A stretch of DNA of 44,589 nt from Rhodovibrio sp. (GTDB lineage Bacteria; Pseudomonadota; Alphaproteobacteria; Kiloniellales; Rhodovibrionaceae), in assembly GCA_007127165.1 (NCBI GenBank), contig SKZV01000257.1, forward strand, positions 1 through 44,589. The letters run 5' to 3'. How positions within the stretch are numbered: the stretch's first letter is position 1; every line of letters starts with the position of its first letter. This document shows, in pieces, positions 18,438 through 27,889 of this stretch. The position numbers and the translations under genes were made by a program. Under the pieces are notes generated by a model. That model saw nothing but the letters and a program-made list of their open reading frames with translations. It was not told where the DNA came from and did not search any database.

Positions 18438-19952
18438 CTATTTCCAGATCGCCTTGCCGCTCCCCGGAAGGCCGTAGTCCGCCCACTTGCGCGTGACGGT
18501 CTCCACTGTCGCATCGTCCATGCGAATTTTTTCGCCCCAGTCGCGATGCGTCTCGCCCGGCCATTTGTTGGTGGCGTCCAGCCCGGCCTTGCCGCCCAGC
18601 CCGCTTTCGGGGCTGGCGAAATCCAGATAGTCGATCGGCGTGTTTTCCACCGTCGTGATATCGCGCACCGGGTCCATCCGGGTCGAGATCGCCCAGATCA
18701 CGTCCTTCCAGTCGCGCGCGTCGATGTCGTCGTCCACCACGATGACGAACTTCGTGTACATGAACTGCCGCAGATAGCTCCAGACGGCCATCATGATGCG
18801 CTTGGCGTGCCCGGCGTAGGCCTTCTTCATCGACACCACGGCCACGCGGTAGGAACAGCCCTCGGGCGGCAGCCAGAAGTCCACGATTTCCGGGAACTGT
18901 TGTTGCAGCAGCGGAATGAAAACCTCGTTCAGCGCCTCGCCCAGCACGCTCGGCTCGTCCGGCGGGCGGCCGGTGAAGGTGGAGAGATAGATCGGCTTGC
19001 GCCGCCGCGTCACCGCCGTCACCTGGAACACCGGGAACGGCTCGACCGCGTTGTAATAGCCGGTGTGGTCGCCGTAAGGCCCTTCGTCCTGATAGTCGTC
19101 CAGGCTGACGTAACCCTCGATCACGATTTCCGCTTCCGCCGGGACCTTCAGCGGCACGGTCTTGCAGTCCACGAGTTCGACCCCCTTGCCGCGCAGCAGC
19201 CCCGCGAACTGATACTCCGAGAGCGTGTCCGGCACCGGCGTCACGGCGGCGAGGATCGTCCCGGGGTCCGCGCCCAGCACGGCGGCGGCGGGCAGCGGCT
19301 CGCGCTTGCCCGCCCCCTTCCAGCGCGCATGGTGCTGCGCGCCGCCGCGATGCTTCAGCCAACGCATCAGGGTCTTGTCGCGCCCCACCACCTGCATCCG
19401 GTAGATGCCCAGATTGAAGTTGTCCTCACGCTTCTTTTTGTCCGGCCCCTTGGTAACGACCAGCGGCCAGGTGATCAACGGCGCGGGCTCGCCCGGCCAA
19501 CAGGTCTGCACCGGCAGTTGCGACAGGTCGATCTCGCCGCCCTGTTGCACGATCTCCTGACAGGGCGCGCGCGAGACGTTGCGCGGGCGCATCGCCAGCA
19601 CCGTTCGCAGCAGCGGCAGCTTGTCCCAGGCGTCGCGCAGGCCGCCCGGCGGCTCCGGCTGGCGCAGGAACGCCAGCGTTTCCCCCACCTCGCGCAGTTG
19701 CTCGGGCGTGCGGTTCATGCCGAGCGCCACGCGCTCCACCGTGCCGAAAAGGTTCACCAGCACCGGCATGTCCCAGCGGCGGCCGTCCGCGCCTTGGACA
19801 TTCTCGAAGAGCACCGCCGGGCCGCCCTCGGCCAGCAGGCGGGTCTGGATTTCCGTCATCTCCAAGTCCGGCGAAACCGGGGCCGCGACGCGTGTCAGCT
19901 CGCCGCGCTGCTCCAGCAGCTTCAAAAAATCGCGCAGGGAAGCGAAGGACAT
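18438..19952 (-). CDS. ubiD: 4-hydroxy-3-polyprenylbenzoate decarboxylase UbiD
   Basis: Removes the carboxyl group of 4-hydroxy-3-octaprenylbenzoate (or decaprenyl form) in ubiquinone synthesis, using prenylated FMN made by UbiX. At 504 residues it is of normal size. Family motifs include [18 protein letters not shown]-like [36 protein letters not shown], the glutamate-rich active-site stretch [13 protein letters not shown], and [39 protein letters not shown] lies about 10 bases before the ATG. ubiX is not adjacent. Supply of ubiquinone is relevant to the RegB quinone sensor 3 kb away, but that is context only. Confidence 0.96.
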   Translation of the reverse strand: MSFASLRDFLKLLEQRGELTRVAAPVSPDLEMTEIQTRLLAEGGPAVLFENVQGADGRRWDMPVLVNLFGTVERVALGMNRTPEQLREVGETLAFLRQPEPPGGLRDAWDKLPLLRTVLAMRPRNVSRAPCQEIVQQGGEIDLSQLPVQTCWPGEPAPLITWPLVVTKGPDKKKREDNFNLGIYRMQVVGRDKTLMRWLKHRGGAQHHARWKGAGKREPLPAAAVLGADPGTILAAVTPVPDTLSEYQFAGLLRGKGVELVDCKTVPLKVPAEAEIVIEGYVSLDDYQDEGPYGDHTGYYNAVEPFPVFQVTAVTRRRKPIYLSTFTGRPPDEPSVLGEALNEVFIPLLQQQFPEIVDFWLPPEGCSYRVAVVSMKKAYAGHAKRIMMAVWSYLRQFMYTKFVIVVDDDIDARDWKDVIWAISTRMDPVRDITTVENTPIDYLDFASPESGLGGKAGLDATNKWPGETHRDWGEKIRMDDATVETVTRKWADYGLPGSGKAIWK

Positions 19953-20199
19953 CGGGTTTGTTCACCTTTCCTCAACAAAAGCGCTGCGACGATGGGTCAA
20001 GCGCACGGGGCTGGCAAGCCTCGATGCGCCGGAAGCGGCCTATCCGCGGGAACAGAGGGGCCGGCTACGTGGCGAGGGTTGCAATTCTTGTAACGCAGAC
20101 CTGCAATCGGAACCTTGCGCATTGAAAGCGGAGAAGGACAGGCTTAATCTGGAATTTCAGAGTTGAGCAAACGGCTTGATAGCGAGACGAGGCAAAGAG

Positions 20200-20412
20200 A
20201 TGCAACAATTTTGGGTGGTCGGTGGCGAATATCTCGACACCCGCTTTCACAGCACCGTCCACGGCCAAGAAAAGTGGATCGGCCCCTTCGAAGATTACGA
20301 AGAGGCAAAGCGCGAGTGGGCCCGCCACGCCTGGAACACGGTGGACGATGCACACACACGCTACCGCATCGAGCGGTTCGATCCGGAAGAGCCGCCGCGC
20401 TGCACCGATTGA
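20200..20412 (+). CDS. DUF4170 protein
   Basis: A 70-residue protein starting MQQFWVVGGEYLDTRFHSTVHG and carrying WIGPFEDYEEAKREWARHAWNTVDDAHTRYRIERF, the DUF4170 pattern found almost only in Alphaproteobacteria. Function is unknown. The ATG at 20200 has GAGG (20189-20192) 7 bases upstream; an earlier in-frame codon at 20176 was not used because the family begins at QQFWVVGG. It is followed 47 bases later by the GGCT-like gene on the same strand. Confidence 0.85.
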   Translation: MQQFWVVGGEYLDTRFHSTVHGQEKWIGPFEDYEEAKREWARHAWNTVDDAHTRYRIERFDPEEPPRCTD

Positions 20413-20459
20413 CGACCGGGCGGCGCCGGCGGCCATGACGTCTACGGAGTCCGGGTGAA

Positions 20460-21194
20460 ATGCCCTGGACGCTGCCGGATACGGACGCGGAGCGGCTGGC
20501 GCTTGCGAATGGGTATCCCTATGCCGCGCCGCTGAATTCCTACCTGTTTCGCGACAGTAGAACCCACGACATCAGCAGTGCTGACTACACCGGGCGGGTC
20601 CCGGTCTTGGCGCACGGGTCCAACCGTGCGCCGGAGCAGCTTGCCCGCAAGTTCGCCCGCTTTACCGGCGCGGCTAGCGAAATTCCCGTCACCTACGTCT
20701 GGCTGGACGGCTATGACGTTGTCTACTCGGCCCATATTACGCGCTACGGCTCGATCGCCTCGACATTGCGCGCCGCGCCCGGTTGCCGGGTGAAAGTCGC
20801 CCTGACCTGGCTCAATCGGCCACAGCTCGAACGGATGCACGAGACCGAGGGGAACTATCGCTTCGGCCATCTGGACGGCGTCGGCGTCACCAGCGAGGAA
20901 GGCCCTCCGCTCGGCCGGAACCGCATCGCTTTGTATCTGAGCGAACACGGCTGCCTTGCTGATGACGCGCAGCCGGTCGGCTTGGCCGCCATCGCCTCGG
21001 AAGGCCGCGGCCATCCCACTCGAACGCAGGGCGAGGCATTGGAGTTCGCCCGGCGGTGTCTGGCACCCGAACTGCCGCTCGAGTCCTTCATCCTGGGCTC
21101 GATCGCGGATGAAGGGCTGCGCCGCACGCGCGTCGCGCGCTTGCGGGAGATCGCTTCGATCCCGGAGACGGCACCGCACTTCCGGCAGGATTAA
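20460..21194 (+). CDS. Hypothetical protein, GGCT-like fold suggested
   Basis: A 244-residue protein I do not recognise as a named family. The segment PVLAHGSNRAPEQLARKF resembles the YGSN motif that opens gamma-glutamylcyclotransferase-like domains, and LTWLNRPQLERMHETEGNYRFG holds a glutamate (about residue 136) at roughly the position of the catalytic acid in that fold. If correct it might act on gamma-glutamyl or similar amide substrates; this is inference from two short motifs. It follows the DUF4170 gene closely and converges with the GbdR-like gene with a gap of only 16 bases. The start has no strong ribosome site (GGAGTCCGGGTGAA). Confidence 0.7.
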   Translation: MPWTLPDTDAERLALANGYPYAAPLNSYLFRDSRTHDISSADYTGRVPVLAHGSNRAPEQLARKFARFTGAASEIPVTYVWLDGYDVVYSAHITRYGSIASTLRAAPGCRVKVALTWLNRPQLERMHETEGNYRFGHLDGVGVTSEEGPPLGRNRIALYLSEHGCLADDAQPVGLAAIASEGRGHPTRTQGEALEFARRCLAPELPLESFILGSIADEGLRRTRVARLREIASIPETAPHFRQD

Positions 21195-21210
21195 GGCGCG
21201 CTGCCTGTCC

Positions 21211-22311
21211 CTAAATCCCGCCCCCGGCAATCTTTGGCACGTCCTCCGGCATCTCCGCCTCCGGCGCTTCGTCCTCTCCGGGTTCCGGGCGGGCGGGCAG
21301 GCCGCGTTCCTTGCGCGGCGTGCGGCCAAAGTAATCGCGGTAGCACTTGGAAAAGTGCGAGGCCGAGACAAAGCCGCAGGCCAGCGCCACGTCGATTACC
21401 GACATGTTCGTCTGCAACAGCAAGAGCCGCGCCTTGTTCAGCCGCAATTCCAGGTAATAGCGGGCGGGCGAGCGCAGCAGGTACTTACGGAACAGCCGCT
21501 CCAACTGGCGCGTGGAGAGTCCGGCCTTGCGCGCGAGTTGGGCGCGCGACAGCGGCTCCTCCAGATGCTTTTCCATCAGCGCGATCACCGCCAACAGCTT
21601 GGGGTGGCGCACGCCCAGGCGTGCGGGAAGCGAGATGCGCTGGTGGTCGTGCTGGTCGCGAATGCGCTCGTGCATGAACTGGTCGGCGACCTGCGCGGCC
21701 AGCTCGTGGCCGTGCTGCATCGCGATCATGTTCAACATCATATCGATCCCGGCCGTCCCACCCGCGCAAGTGAAGCGCTGCCGGTCGATCTCGAACAACT
21801 CGGAGGTCACTTCCAGTTCCGGGAAGTCTTCGGCGAAACTGGCGAGATTCTCCCAGTGGATCGTGCTGCTGTAGCCTTCCAGCAACCCAGCGCGTGCGAG
21901 GATATAGCTGCCGGTGCACAGCGCGCCAATGTCCGCGCCCTTGCGATCCATCCGGCGCAACCAGTTCAGCAGCGTCTTGTCCGTGACCTTGTGCGCATCC
22001 ACTCCGGCGCAGACCGCGACGGTGGAGAGGTCGTACGCCTGCTCCAGATCACCCTGCGGCGCAATCTCGAATCCGTTGGATGCAGTAACCGGCTTTCCGT
22101 CGACGGAGAAGACCGGCCAGCGGTAGAGGTCTTTTCCGGAAAGTCTGTTGGCCAGCCGCAATGCCTCGACTGCCGACATCAGGGCAATCATGGAAAAACG
22201 CGGTACGACGACAAAGCCGATCTTCTGCGGAAGTTCCCGCGGTACGGTCCCCAGCATGCCCTTCAATGCCCCTACATGGACAAAATTCGTTGTTGAGACG
22301 GAGAGTGGCAC
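21211..22311 (-). CDS. GlxA/GbdR-type AraC-family activator
   Basis: Transcription regulator of 366 residues: an N-terminal DJ-1/PfpI-like (GATase1) domain (about 28-200) with CAGVDAHKV, GALCTGSYILARAGLLEGYSSTIHWENL and CAGGTAGIDMMLNMIA, and a C-terminal AraC domain (about 235-335; EEPLSRAQLARKAGLSTRQLERLFRKYL, then MSVIDVALACGFVSASHFSKCYRDYFGRTPR). This architecture is that of GbdR, which activates glycine betaine and dimethylglycine/sarcosine catabolic genes. It is divergent from soxBDAG, so it probably activates that operon in response to a betaine-derived ligand. The listed GTG start has a poor ribosome site; the ATG at 22257 is an equally good alternative, 18 residues shorter. The tail is acidic and Pro-rich. 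Confidence 0.88.
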   Translation of the reverse strand: MPLSVSTTNFVHVGALKGMLGTVPRELPQKIGFVVVPRFSMIALMSAVEALRLANRLSGKDLYRWPVFSVDGKPVTASNGFEIAPQGDLEQAYDLSTVAVCAGVDAHKVTDKTLLNWLRRMDRKGADIGALCTGSYILARAGLLEGYSSTIHWENLASFAEDFPELEVTSELFEIDRQRFTCAGGTAGIDMMLNMIAMQHGHELAAQVADQFMHERIRDQHDHQRISLPARLGVRHPKLLAVIALMEKHLEEPLSRAQLARKAGLSTRQLERLFRKYLLRSPARYYLELRLNKARLLLLQTNMSVIDVALACGFVSASHFSKCYRDYFGRTPRKERGLPARPEPGEDEAPEAEMPEDVPKIAGGGI

Positions 22312-22394
22312 AATTTCTAGGATGTCGCGATCTGAAATTTACATGACGGAGATTCGCTAGCCCTCTTGGTCATCTTGCAGTCCTGTCAGGCAGT

Positions 22395-22447
22395 GCCACC
22401 GCCGCCCTCGAAGCGGTGGCCGCGGACGGCAGACCGGTGGCCGTGGA
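22395..22447 (+). promoter_or_regulatory. Hairpin and direct repeats in the soxB leader
   Basis: GCCACCGC (22395-22402) pairs with GCGGTGGC (22413-22420) over a 10-base spacer. The right arm belongs to CGGTGGCCGCGGA, which recurs with one change as CGGTGGCCGTGGA starting near 22435. This lies 37-90 bases before the soxB start, between it and the divergent regulator. It could be a regulator site or an RNA structure; no glycine-riboswitch core was found. Confidence 0.4.
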
Positions 22448-22483
22448 GCCTCCTAACCCTTTGAAAAGGATCGCCAAGGCGCC

Positions 22484-23737
22484 ATGAAAAGTCGTTACTC
22501 AATCTTTTCTCTCGCACGTAACGCACTGAGTTACCATGAGAAATGGCCACAAGCCTGGCGCAGTCCGGAGCCCAAAAAATCTTACGATGCGGTCATCGTC
22601 GGGGGCGGCGGACACGGCCTTGTAACCGCCTACTATCTGGCGAAGGAACACGGCCTGACCAATATCGCTGTGATCGAAAAAGGCTGGCTCGGTGGTGGTA
22701 ATACCGGGCGCAACACGACAATCGTGCGCTCCAATTACATGTGGGACGAAAGCGCCGCGCTTTACGAACACTCGCTGAAGCTTTGGGAGAAGATGTCGAA
22801 GGAGCTGAACTACAACGTGATGTTCAGTCAGCGCGGCGTGCTCAACTTGGCCCATACGCTCAACGAGGTCCGTATCACCAAGCGCCGCATCAACGCGAAT
22901 CGGCTGAATGGAATCGACAGCGAGTGGATCGAGCCGGAACAGGTGAAGGAGTGGATTCCGCTGATCGACCTGCGCGCCAAGGGGCGCTATCCGGTGTTCG
23001 GCGGGTCGCTGCAACGCCGGGGCGGCACCGCGCGTCACGACGCCGTCGCCTGGGGCTATGCCCGCGCCGCCGACGCGCTGGGCGTGGACATCATTCAGCA
23101 GTGCGCGGTCGAGGGCTTCGACATTGAGGATGGAGAGGTTAAGGGCGTGCGCACGAGCAAGGGCACGATCCAGACGAAGAAGGTCGGGATCGTCGTCGCC
23201 GGGCACGCCGGGGTGATCGCGAACATGGCGGGCTTCAAGCTGCCGATCAACTCGCGGCCCTTGCAGGCGCTGGTAAGCGAGCCGGTGAAGCCCTGCGTCC
23301 ACTGCGTCGTCATGTCGGGCGCGGTCCATGCTTACATCAGCCAGTCCGACAAGGGCGAACTGGTCATCGGCGCCGGCGCCGACTCCTACAACGGCTATTC
23401 GCAGTGGGGCAGCAATCCCGTCACCGAGGACACGCTCGCGGCGATCTGCGAGCTATATCCGATGTTCCGGCGGATGCGGATGATGCGCCAATGGGGCGGC
23501 GTGGTAGACATCTCTCCCGACGCGAGTCCGATCATGGGCTTGTCGCCGGTGAAGGGTATGTACCTGAACTGCGGTTGGGGAACCGGCGGCTTCAAGGCGA
23601 CGCCGGGATCCGGGCACATCTTTGCCGACACGATGGCCCACGACCGCCCGCACCCGATCGCGGAGCCGTTCGCGCTTGACCGCTTCAAGACCGGCTTCCT
23701 GGTCGACGAGCACGCCGCCGCAGGCGTGGCGCACTAA
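22484..23737 (+). CDS. soxB: Sarcosine oxidase subunit beta
   Basis: Flavoprotein subunit that oxidises sarcosine to glycine, passing the one-carbon unit to tetrahydrofolate in the alpha subunit and making hydrogen peroxide. It has 417 residues. The FAD-binding [21 protein letters not shown] begins at about 37. His185 in [12 protein letters not shown] is the likely covalent FMN attachment residue by analogy with the known heterotetrameric enzyme. [12 protein letters not shown]-like [17 protein letters not shown], and [27 protein letters not shown] close the fold. AAAAGGATCG lies before the ATG. It is the first gene of soxBDAG, with delta 48 bases on. Confidence 0.96.
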   Translation: MKSRYSIFSLARNALSYHEKWPQAWRSPEPKKSYDAVIVGGGGHGLVTAYYLAKEHGLTNIAVIEKGWLGGGNTGRNTTIVRSNYMWDESAALYEHSLKLWEKMSKELNYNVMFSQRGVLNLAHTLNEVRITKRRINANRLNGIDSEWIEPEQVKEWIPLIDLRAKGRYPVFGGSLQRRGGTARHDAVAWGYARAADALGVDIIQQCAVEGFDIEDGEVKGVRTSKGTIQTKKVGIVVAGHAGVIANMAGFKLPINSRPLQALVSEPVKPCVHCVVMSGAVHAYISQSDKGELVIGAGADSYNGYSQWGSNPVTEDTLAAICELYPMFRRMRMMRQWGGVVDISPDASPIMGLSPVKGMYLNCGWGTGGFKATPGSGHIFADTMAHDRPHPIAEPFALDRFKTGFLVDEHAAAGVAH

Positions 23738-23785
23738 GCCGCAGGCGGAACGGACTGATATTCATTTCGAGGACGAGAGGCAAAC

Positions 23786-24079
23786 ATGCTGCTGATCCCC
23801 TGCCCCTATTGCGGCGCGCGTGCGGAGAACGAGTTCGGCTACGGCGGCGAAGCCCACAAGGTCCGTCCCGAGACTCCGGAAAACCTCTCCGACGGCCAAT
23901 GGGCTGACTACGTCTTCATGCAGAAGAACACCAAGGGCACCTACCACGAGCGCTGGGTACACTCCCAGGGGTGCAGGCGCTGGTTCAATGTGATCCGCGA
24001 CACCCTGACCAACGAAATTCAGGCCGTCTACGAAATGGGCGAAACGCCGCCCGAAGTGGACACCAAGACCTACCTTTGA
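23786..24079 (+). CDS. soxD: Sarcosine oxidase subunit delta
   Basis: Small zinc-binding subunit of heterotetrameric sarcosine oxidase, 97 residues. Predicted zinc ligands are Cys6 and Cys9 (IPCPYCG), His59 and Cys63 (ERWVHSQGCRRWFN), the family arrangement. The remainder (WADYVFMQKNTKGTYHERW, IQAVYEMG) is also typical. GAGAGGC about 7 bases before the ATG is the ribosome site. It sits between beta and alpha, 12 bases ahead of soxA. Confidence 0.95.
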   Translation: MLLIPCPYCGARAENEFGYGGEAHKVRPETPENLSDGQWADYVFMQKNTKGTYHERWVHSQGCRRWFNVIRDTLTNEIQAVYEMGETPPEVDTKTYL

Positions 24080-24091
24080 GGATCGCCGCCC

Positions 24092-27000
24092 ATGGCCCAG
24101 CGCTACCGCCTTTCAAAAGGTGGCCGGATCGACCGCGACCGGCTCATCGACTTCACCTATGACGGCCGAAAGCTCCAGGGCTACCAGGGCGACACGCTCG
24201 CCTCTGCCCTTATCGCCAACGGGCGGCATTTGGTCGGCCGCAGCTTCAAGTACCACCGTCCGCGCGGCTTTCTGGCCGCCGGTGCGGAGGAGCCGAACGC
24301 GCTGATGCAGATCGGCACGGGCGCCCGCACGGTCGCCGACGTGAAGGCGACGCAGGTCGAACTGTACCAGGGCCTGACCGCGAGCCCGGTGAACGCCTGG
24401 CCGAGCGTCAAGTACGACCTGGGCGCGGTCAACCAGGCGTTCTCGAAGCTGTTTCCGTCCGGCTTCTACTACAAGACGTTCATGTGGCCCCATTCGGCCT
24501 GGCACTTCTACGAGCGGGTGATCCGCTCCGCCGCCGGACTGGGCAAGGCCCCGGACAAGCCGGACCCCGACTTCTACGACAAGCGCTATGCCCACGCCGA
24601 CGTTCTGGTCGCGGGCGCGGGGCCGGCCGGGCTGGCGGCGGCGCTGGCGGCGGGACGCAGCGGCGCGCGAGTCATTTTGGTGGACGAACAGCCGGAGACG
24701 GGCGGATCGCTGCTCGCCAGCCGGGACGAGATCGACGGCAAGCCTGGAACGAGCTGGGCGGAGCAGGCCGTGGCGGAACTGCGGGCGATGGACAATGTCC
24801 GCATCCTTACCCGCACTATCGCTTTCGGCTACTACGACCACAACTGGATCGCCCTGCTGGAGAGCCTGACCGACCATCTGGCGGAAAAGCCCGACGATGT
24901 ACCGCGCCAGCGCTTCTGGAAGGTGCGGGCGAAGCAGGTGGTGCTGGCGACCGGCGCGATCGAGCGCCCGCTGGTGTTCCGCGACAACGACCGCCCCGGC
25001 ATCATGCTGGCGAACGCGGCGCAGAGCTACGTCAACCGCTGGGCCGTGAAGCCGGGCGAGACGGCGGTGCTCTTCGCCAACAACGACGGCGCCTATCAGG
25101 CGGCGCTGGACATGAAAGCGGCAGGAATTCAAATCGCCGCGGCCGTCGATCTGCGCCAGGACCCGTCCGGCCCGCGCACCGAGGCCGCACGGGCGGCGGG
25201 GATCGACATCCTGGCCGGGCACGCCATCACCGAAACCCAGGGCGGCCACCGCGTCAACCGCATCAAGGTCGCGCCGATGAGCGAGGACGGCAAGCAGCTT
25301 GCGGGCAGCGGACAGACGCTGGAATGCGATCTGGTCGCCATGTCGGGCGGGTGGAACCCGACGGTGCATCTGCACAGCCAGTCGCGCGGCAAGCTGCGCT
25401 TCGACAGCGACATCGCCAGCTTCGTCCCGGACTTCGCGGTTCAGGCGGAGCGCTCCGCCGGGGCCTGCAACGGCACCTTCGGTCTCGCCGCCGTGCTGGC
25501 GGAGGGCGAGACGGCCGGTCGCGCGGCAGCCGAGGCGGCGGGCTTCAGCCCGGCGGCGGCGAACGGGCACTACAAGGCCGCGAGCGACGGTTTCACCCCG
25601 GCGCGCTGGCTCTGGCTCACGCCTTCGACCAAGCCGGTGGGCCACGGCGGCAAGCACTTCGTGGACTTCCAGAACGACGTGACCGCCGCCGACCTGCACC
25701 TGGCGCTGCGCGAGGGCTACACGTCGGTGGAGCACGTCAAGCGCTACACCACGACCGGCATGGGCACCGACCAGGGCAAGACCTCCAACGTCAACGCGCT
25801 GGGAATCGTCTCGGAGTACCGCGAGCTTCCCATCGAGGAGCTTGGCGTCACCACCTTCCGTCCCCCCTACACCCCCGTCACCTTCGGGGCCTGGGGCGGG
25901 CGCGACGTGGAAGAGTTCTTCGACCCGACCCGGAAGACGCCGATGCACTCCTGGCACGAGCGTGCAGGCGCGGCCTTCGAGGACGTGGGTCTGTGGAAGC
26001 GGCCCTGGTACTACCCCAAGGCGGGCGAGACGATGCACGACGCGGTGCAGCGCGAGTCCAAGGCCGCGCGCGAGTCGCTCGGCGTGCTGGACGCCACCAC
26101 GCTGGGCCGTATCGACATCCAGGGCCCGGACTCGGGGGAGTTCCTGAACCGCATCTATACCAACGGCTGGAAAACCCTGAAGCCCGGCTTCTGCCGCTAC
26201 GGCCTGATGCTGGGCGAGGACGGCATGGTGCGCGACGACGGCGTGACCGCCTGCCTGGGCGAAAACCACTACCTGATGCACACCACCACCGGCGGCGCGG
26301 CGGACGTTCTGGCGCACCTGGAGGAGTACCTTCAGACCGAGTGGCCGGAGCTTCAGGTTTACCTGACCACCGTGACCGAGCAGTACGCCACCGCCGCGAT
26401 CGCCGGACCGAACGCCCGCAAGCTGCTGGCGGAGTTGACGGGCGACATCGACGTAAGCCCGGAGGCATTCCCCTTCATGACCTTCCGCGAGGGCCATGTC
26501 GCCGGGGTCTGGGCCCGGGTGTCCCGCATCTCCTTCTCGGGCGAATTGTCGTTCGAAATCAACGTCGAGGCGCATAACGGCCTGCACATGTGGCAGACGA
26601 TCATCGCCGCCGGGGAAAAGTACGCCATCACCCCTTACGGCACCGAAACGATGCACGTTCTGCGCGCCGAGAAGGGCTTCATCATCGTCGGACAGGAAAC
26701 CGACGGGACGGTGACGCCGATGGACCTGGGCATGGAGAAGCTCTGCTCGACCAAGAAGGAGTTCGTCGGCAGGCGCTCGCTGACCCGCCCGGACATGCTG
26801 GACCCGAACCGCAAGCAGCTCGTCGGACTGTTGCCCGACAATCCGAAGGACATCCTGGAAGAGGGCGCGCAGCTTGTCGAGACGGTGCGGCCGGAGCCGC
26901 CGATGGCCATGGTCGGGCACGTTTCGTCCAGCTACATGAGCCCGACGCTGGGACGCGCCTTCGCGCTCGCGCTGATCAAGGGCGGCCAGCACAAGCACGG

Positions 27001-27100
27001 CCAGAAGGTCTACGCGCCGATGACCGGCGACAAGACCATCGCCTGCACCATCACAAGCCCGGTGTTCTTCGATCCGGAAGGGGAGCGTCTGCGTGGTTGA
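24092..27100 (+). CDS. soxA: Sarcosine oxidase subunit alpha
   Basis: The large subunit, 1002 residues. The N-terminal ~100 residues form the ferredoxin-like Fer2_4 domain (FTYDGRKLQGYQGDTLASALIANG, FKYHRPRG), without the cysteines of a true iron-sulfur domain. An NAD-binding domain follows (VLVAGAGPAGLAAALAAGRSG, GAGPAG at 175-180), with a second nucleotide-binding part to about 560. The C-terminal ~390 residues are a glycine-cleavage T-protein-like folate-binding domain (DATTLGRIDIQGPDSGEFLNRIYTNG, SFSGELSFEINVEAHNGLHMWQTI, GTETMHVLRAEKGFIIVGQETDGTVTPMDLGM) that accepts the methylene group as 5,10-methylene-tetrahydrofolate. Its stop overlaps the soxG start by 8 bases. Confidence 0.96.
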   Translation: MAQRYRLSKGGRIDRDRLIDFTYDGRKLQGYQGDTLASALIANGRHLVGRSFKYHRPRGFLAAGAEEPNALMQIGTGARTVADVKATQVELYQGLTASPVNAWPSVKYDLGAVNQAFSKLFPSGFYYKTFMWPHSAWHFYERVIRSAAGLGKAPDKPDPDFYDKRYAHADVLVAGAGPAGLAAALAAGRSGARVILVDEQPETGGSLLASRDEIDGKPGTSWAEQAVAELRAMDNVRILTRTIAFGYYDHNWIALLESLTDHLAEKPDDVPRQRFWKVRAKQVVLATGAIERPLVFRDNDRPGIMLANAAQSYVNRWAVKPGETAVLFANNDGAYQAALDMKAAGIQIAAAVDLRQDPSGPRTEAARAAGIDILAGHAITETQGGHRVNRIKVAPMSEDGKQLAGSGQTLECDLVAMSGGWNPTVHLHSQSRGKLRFDSDIASFVPDFAVQAERSAGACNGTFGLAAVLAEGETAGRAAAEAAGFSPAAANGHYKAASDGFTPARWLWLTPSTKPVGHGGKHFVDFQNDVTAADLHLALREGYTSVEHVKRYTTTGMGTDQGKTSNVNALGIVSEYRELPIEELGVTTFRPPYTPVTFGAWGGRDVEEFFDPTRKTPMHSWHERAGAAFEDVGLWKRPWYYPKAGETMHDAVQRESKAARESLGVLDATTLGRIDIQGPDSGEFLNRIYTNGWKTLKPGFCRYGLMLGEDGMVRDDGVTACLGENHYLMHTTTGGAADVLAHLEEYLQTEWPELQVYLTTVTEQYATAAIAGPNARKLLAELTGDIDVSPEAFPFMTFREGHVAGVWARVSRISFSGELSFEINVEAHNGLHMWQTIIAAGEKYAITPYGTETMHVLRAEKGFIIVGQETDGTVTPMDLGMEKLCSTKKEFVGRRSLTRPDMLDPNRKQLVGLLPDNPKDILEEGAQLVETVRPEPPMAMVGHVSSSYMSPTLGRAFALALIKGGQHKHGQKVYAPMTGDKTIACTITSPVFFDPEGERLRG

Positions 27101-27725
27101 GGTCAATTACCGCCAAGTCCCGCTGGCCCATCTGGGGCTGGCGAGTAAAATCGAAGACAGCCTGGGCGACGCCGGGGTGGGAATGAGCGACCGGGGCTTC
27201 CGGGCGATCTTGAACCTCCGCGTCGATCTCGCCAAGCAGGCGGGCGCGCGGGAATCGTTTGAGAAGGCCATGGGATTCACCCTGCCGGAAACGCCGAACA
27301 CAGCGAACGGCAAGGATGGGACGGAGGCATTGTGGCTCGGCCCGAACGAGTGGCAGGTCGTCGTCGACGACAATGCACCGGACGCCGGAACACGCTGGCT
27401 CCAGACCGTGCGCCAGGGGATGCGGGGGCACTTCTGCGCCGTGGTCGACGTCAGCAACGCGCAGGCGATCATCGGGATGACGGGCCCCATGGCGCGCGAG
27501 GTGCTGGAGCGGGCGGTTCCGCTCGACATGCACCCCGGCGCGTTCAAGCCGGGCGAGGTCAAGCAGACGGTGTTCGGGCGGCACTGCGGGGTGATCATGC
27601 ACCTGCGCGACGAGAGCCCGGTGTTCGACCTCTACGTCCGCCGCAGCTTCGCCGAATATGTCTGGAGCTATACGCGCGATTGCGCGCGTGGAGCGCAGAC
27701 GGACACCGCCGTCCTCGCGGGATAA
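27093..27725 (+). CDS. soxG: Sarcosine oxidase subunit gamma
   Basis: The fourth subunit, 210 residues, GcvT-like in fold. Recognised by DRGFRAILNLRVD, LWLGPNEWQVVV, VVDVSNAQAIIGMTGPMAREVLERAVPLDMHPGAFKPGEVKQTVFGRHCGVIMHL and YVRRSFAEYVWSYTRDCA. The GTG start at 27093 lies within the end of soxA (GGGGAG 6 bases upstream), so translation is coupled. It ends the sox operon; no glyA, folD or purU gene, frequent companions, follows. Confidence 0.93.
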   Translation: MVEVNYRQVPLAHLGLASKIEDSLGDAGVGMSDRGFRAILNLRVDLAKQAGARESFEKAMGFTLPETPNTANGKDGTEALWLGPNEWQVVVDDNAPDAGTRWLQTVRQGMRGHFCAVVDVSNAQAIIGMTGPMAREVLERAVPLDMHPGAFKPGEVKQTVFGRHCGVIMHLRDESPVFDLYVRRSFAEYVWSYTRDCARGAQTDTAVLAG

Positions 27726-27889
27726 GCGCAGGCTGTTTTCGACTGAGGCTTGACGCCTTGGATGGGCTGGCGCATGGTCTGCGCGGCCTTGTCGCGGGGG
27801 CGTGCGTGGTCCTCGATGGAGCGCGCACAGGAGTTTCGATGCGCGACTTGCGGCACGGTTTTCTACCATGGTCTTTCTAGGACAGGACG

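Noticed and set aside
18432-20093. A 553-codon frame opposite ubiD
   Set aside because: Complement of a complete ubiD; no domain seen.
22380-22483. Possible glycine riboswitch before soxB
   Set aside because: The hairpin lacks the conserved glycine-aptamer core; only a simple dyad and direct repeats are seen.
24484-26577. A 697-codon plus-strand frame inside soxA in another phase
   Set aside because: Arg/Gly-rich translation typical of an out-of-frame read of GC-rich coding DNA; no ribosome site or family resemblance.
24113-27106. A 997-codon open frame on the minus strand opposite soxA
   Set aside because: Codon-bias shadow: soxA on the plus strand has full family motifs throughout, while this frame has low-complexity Arg/Ala/Gly/Leu composition and no known domain.
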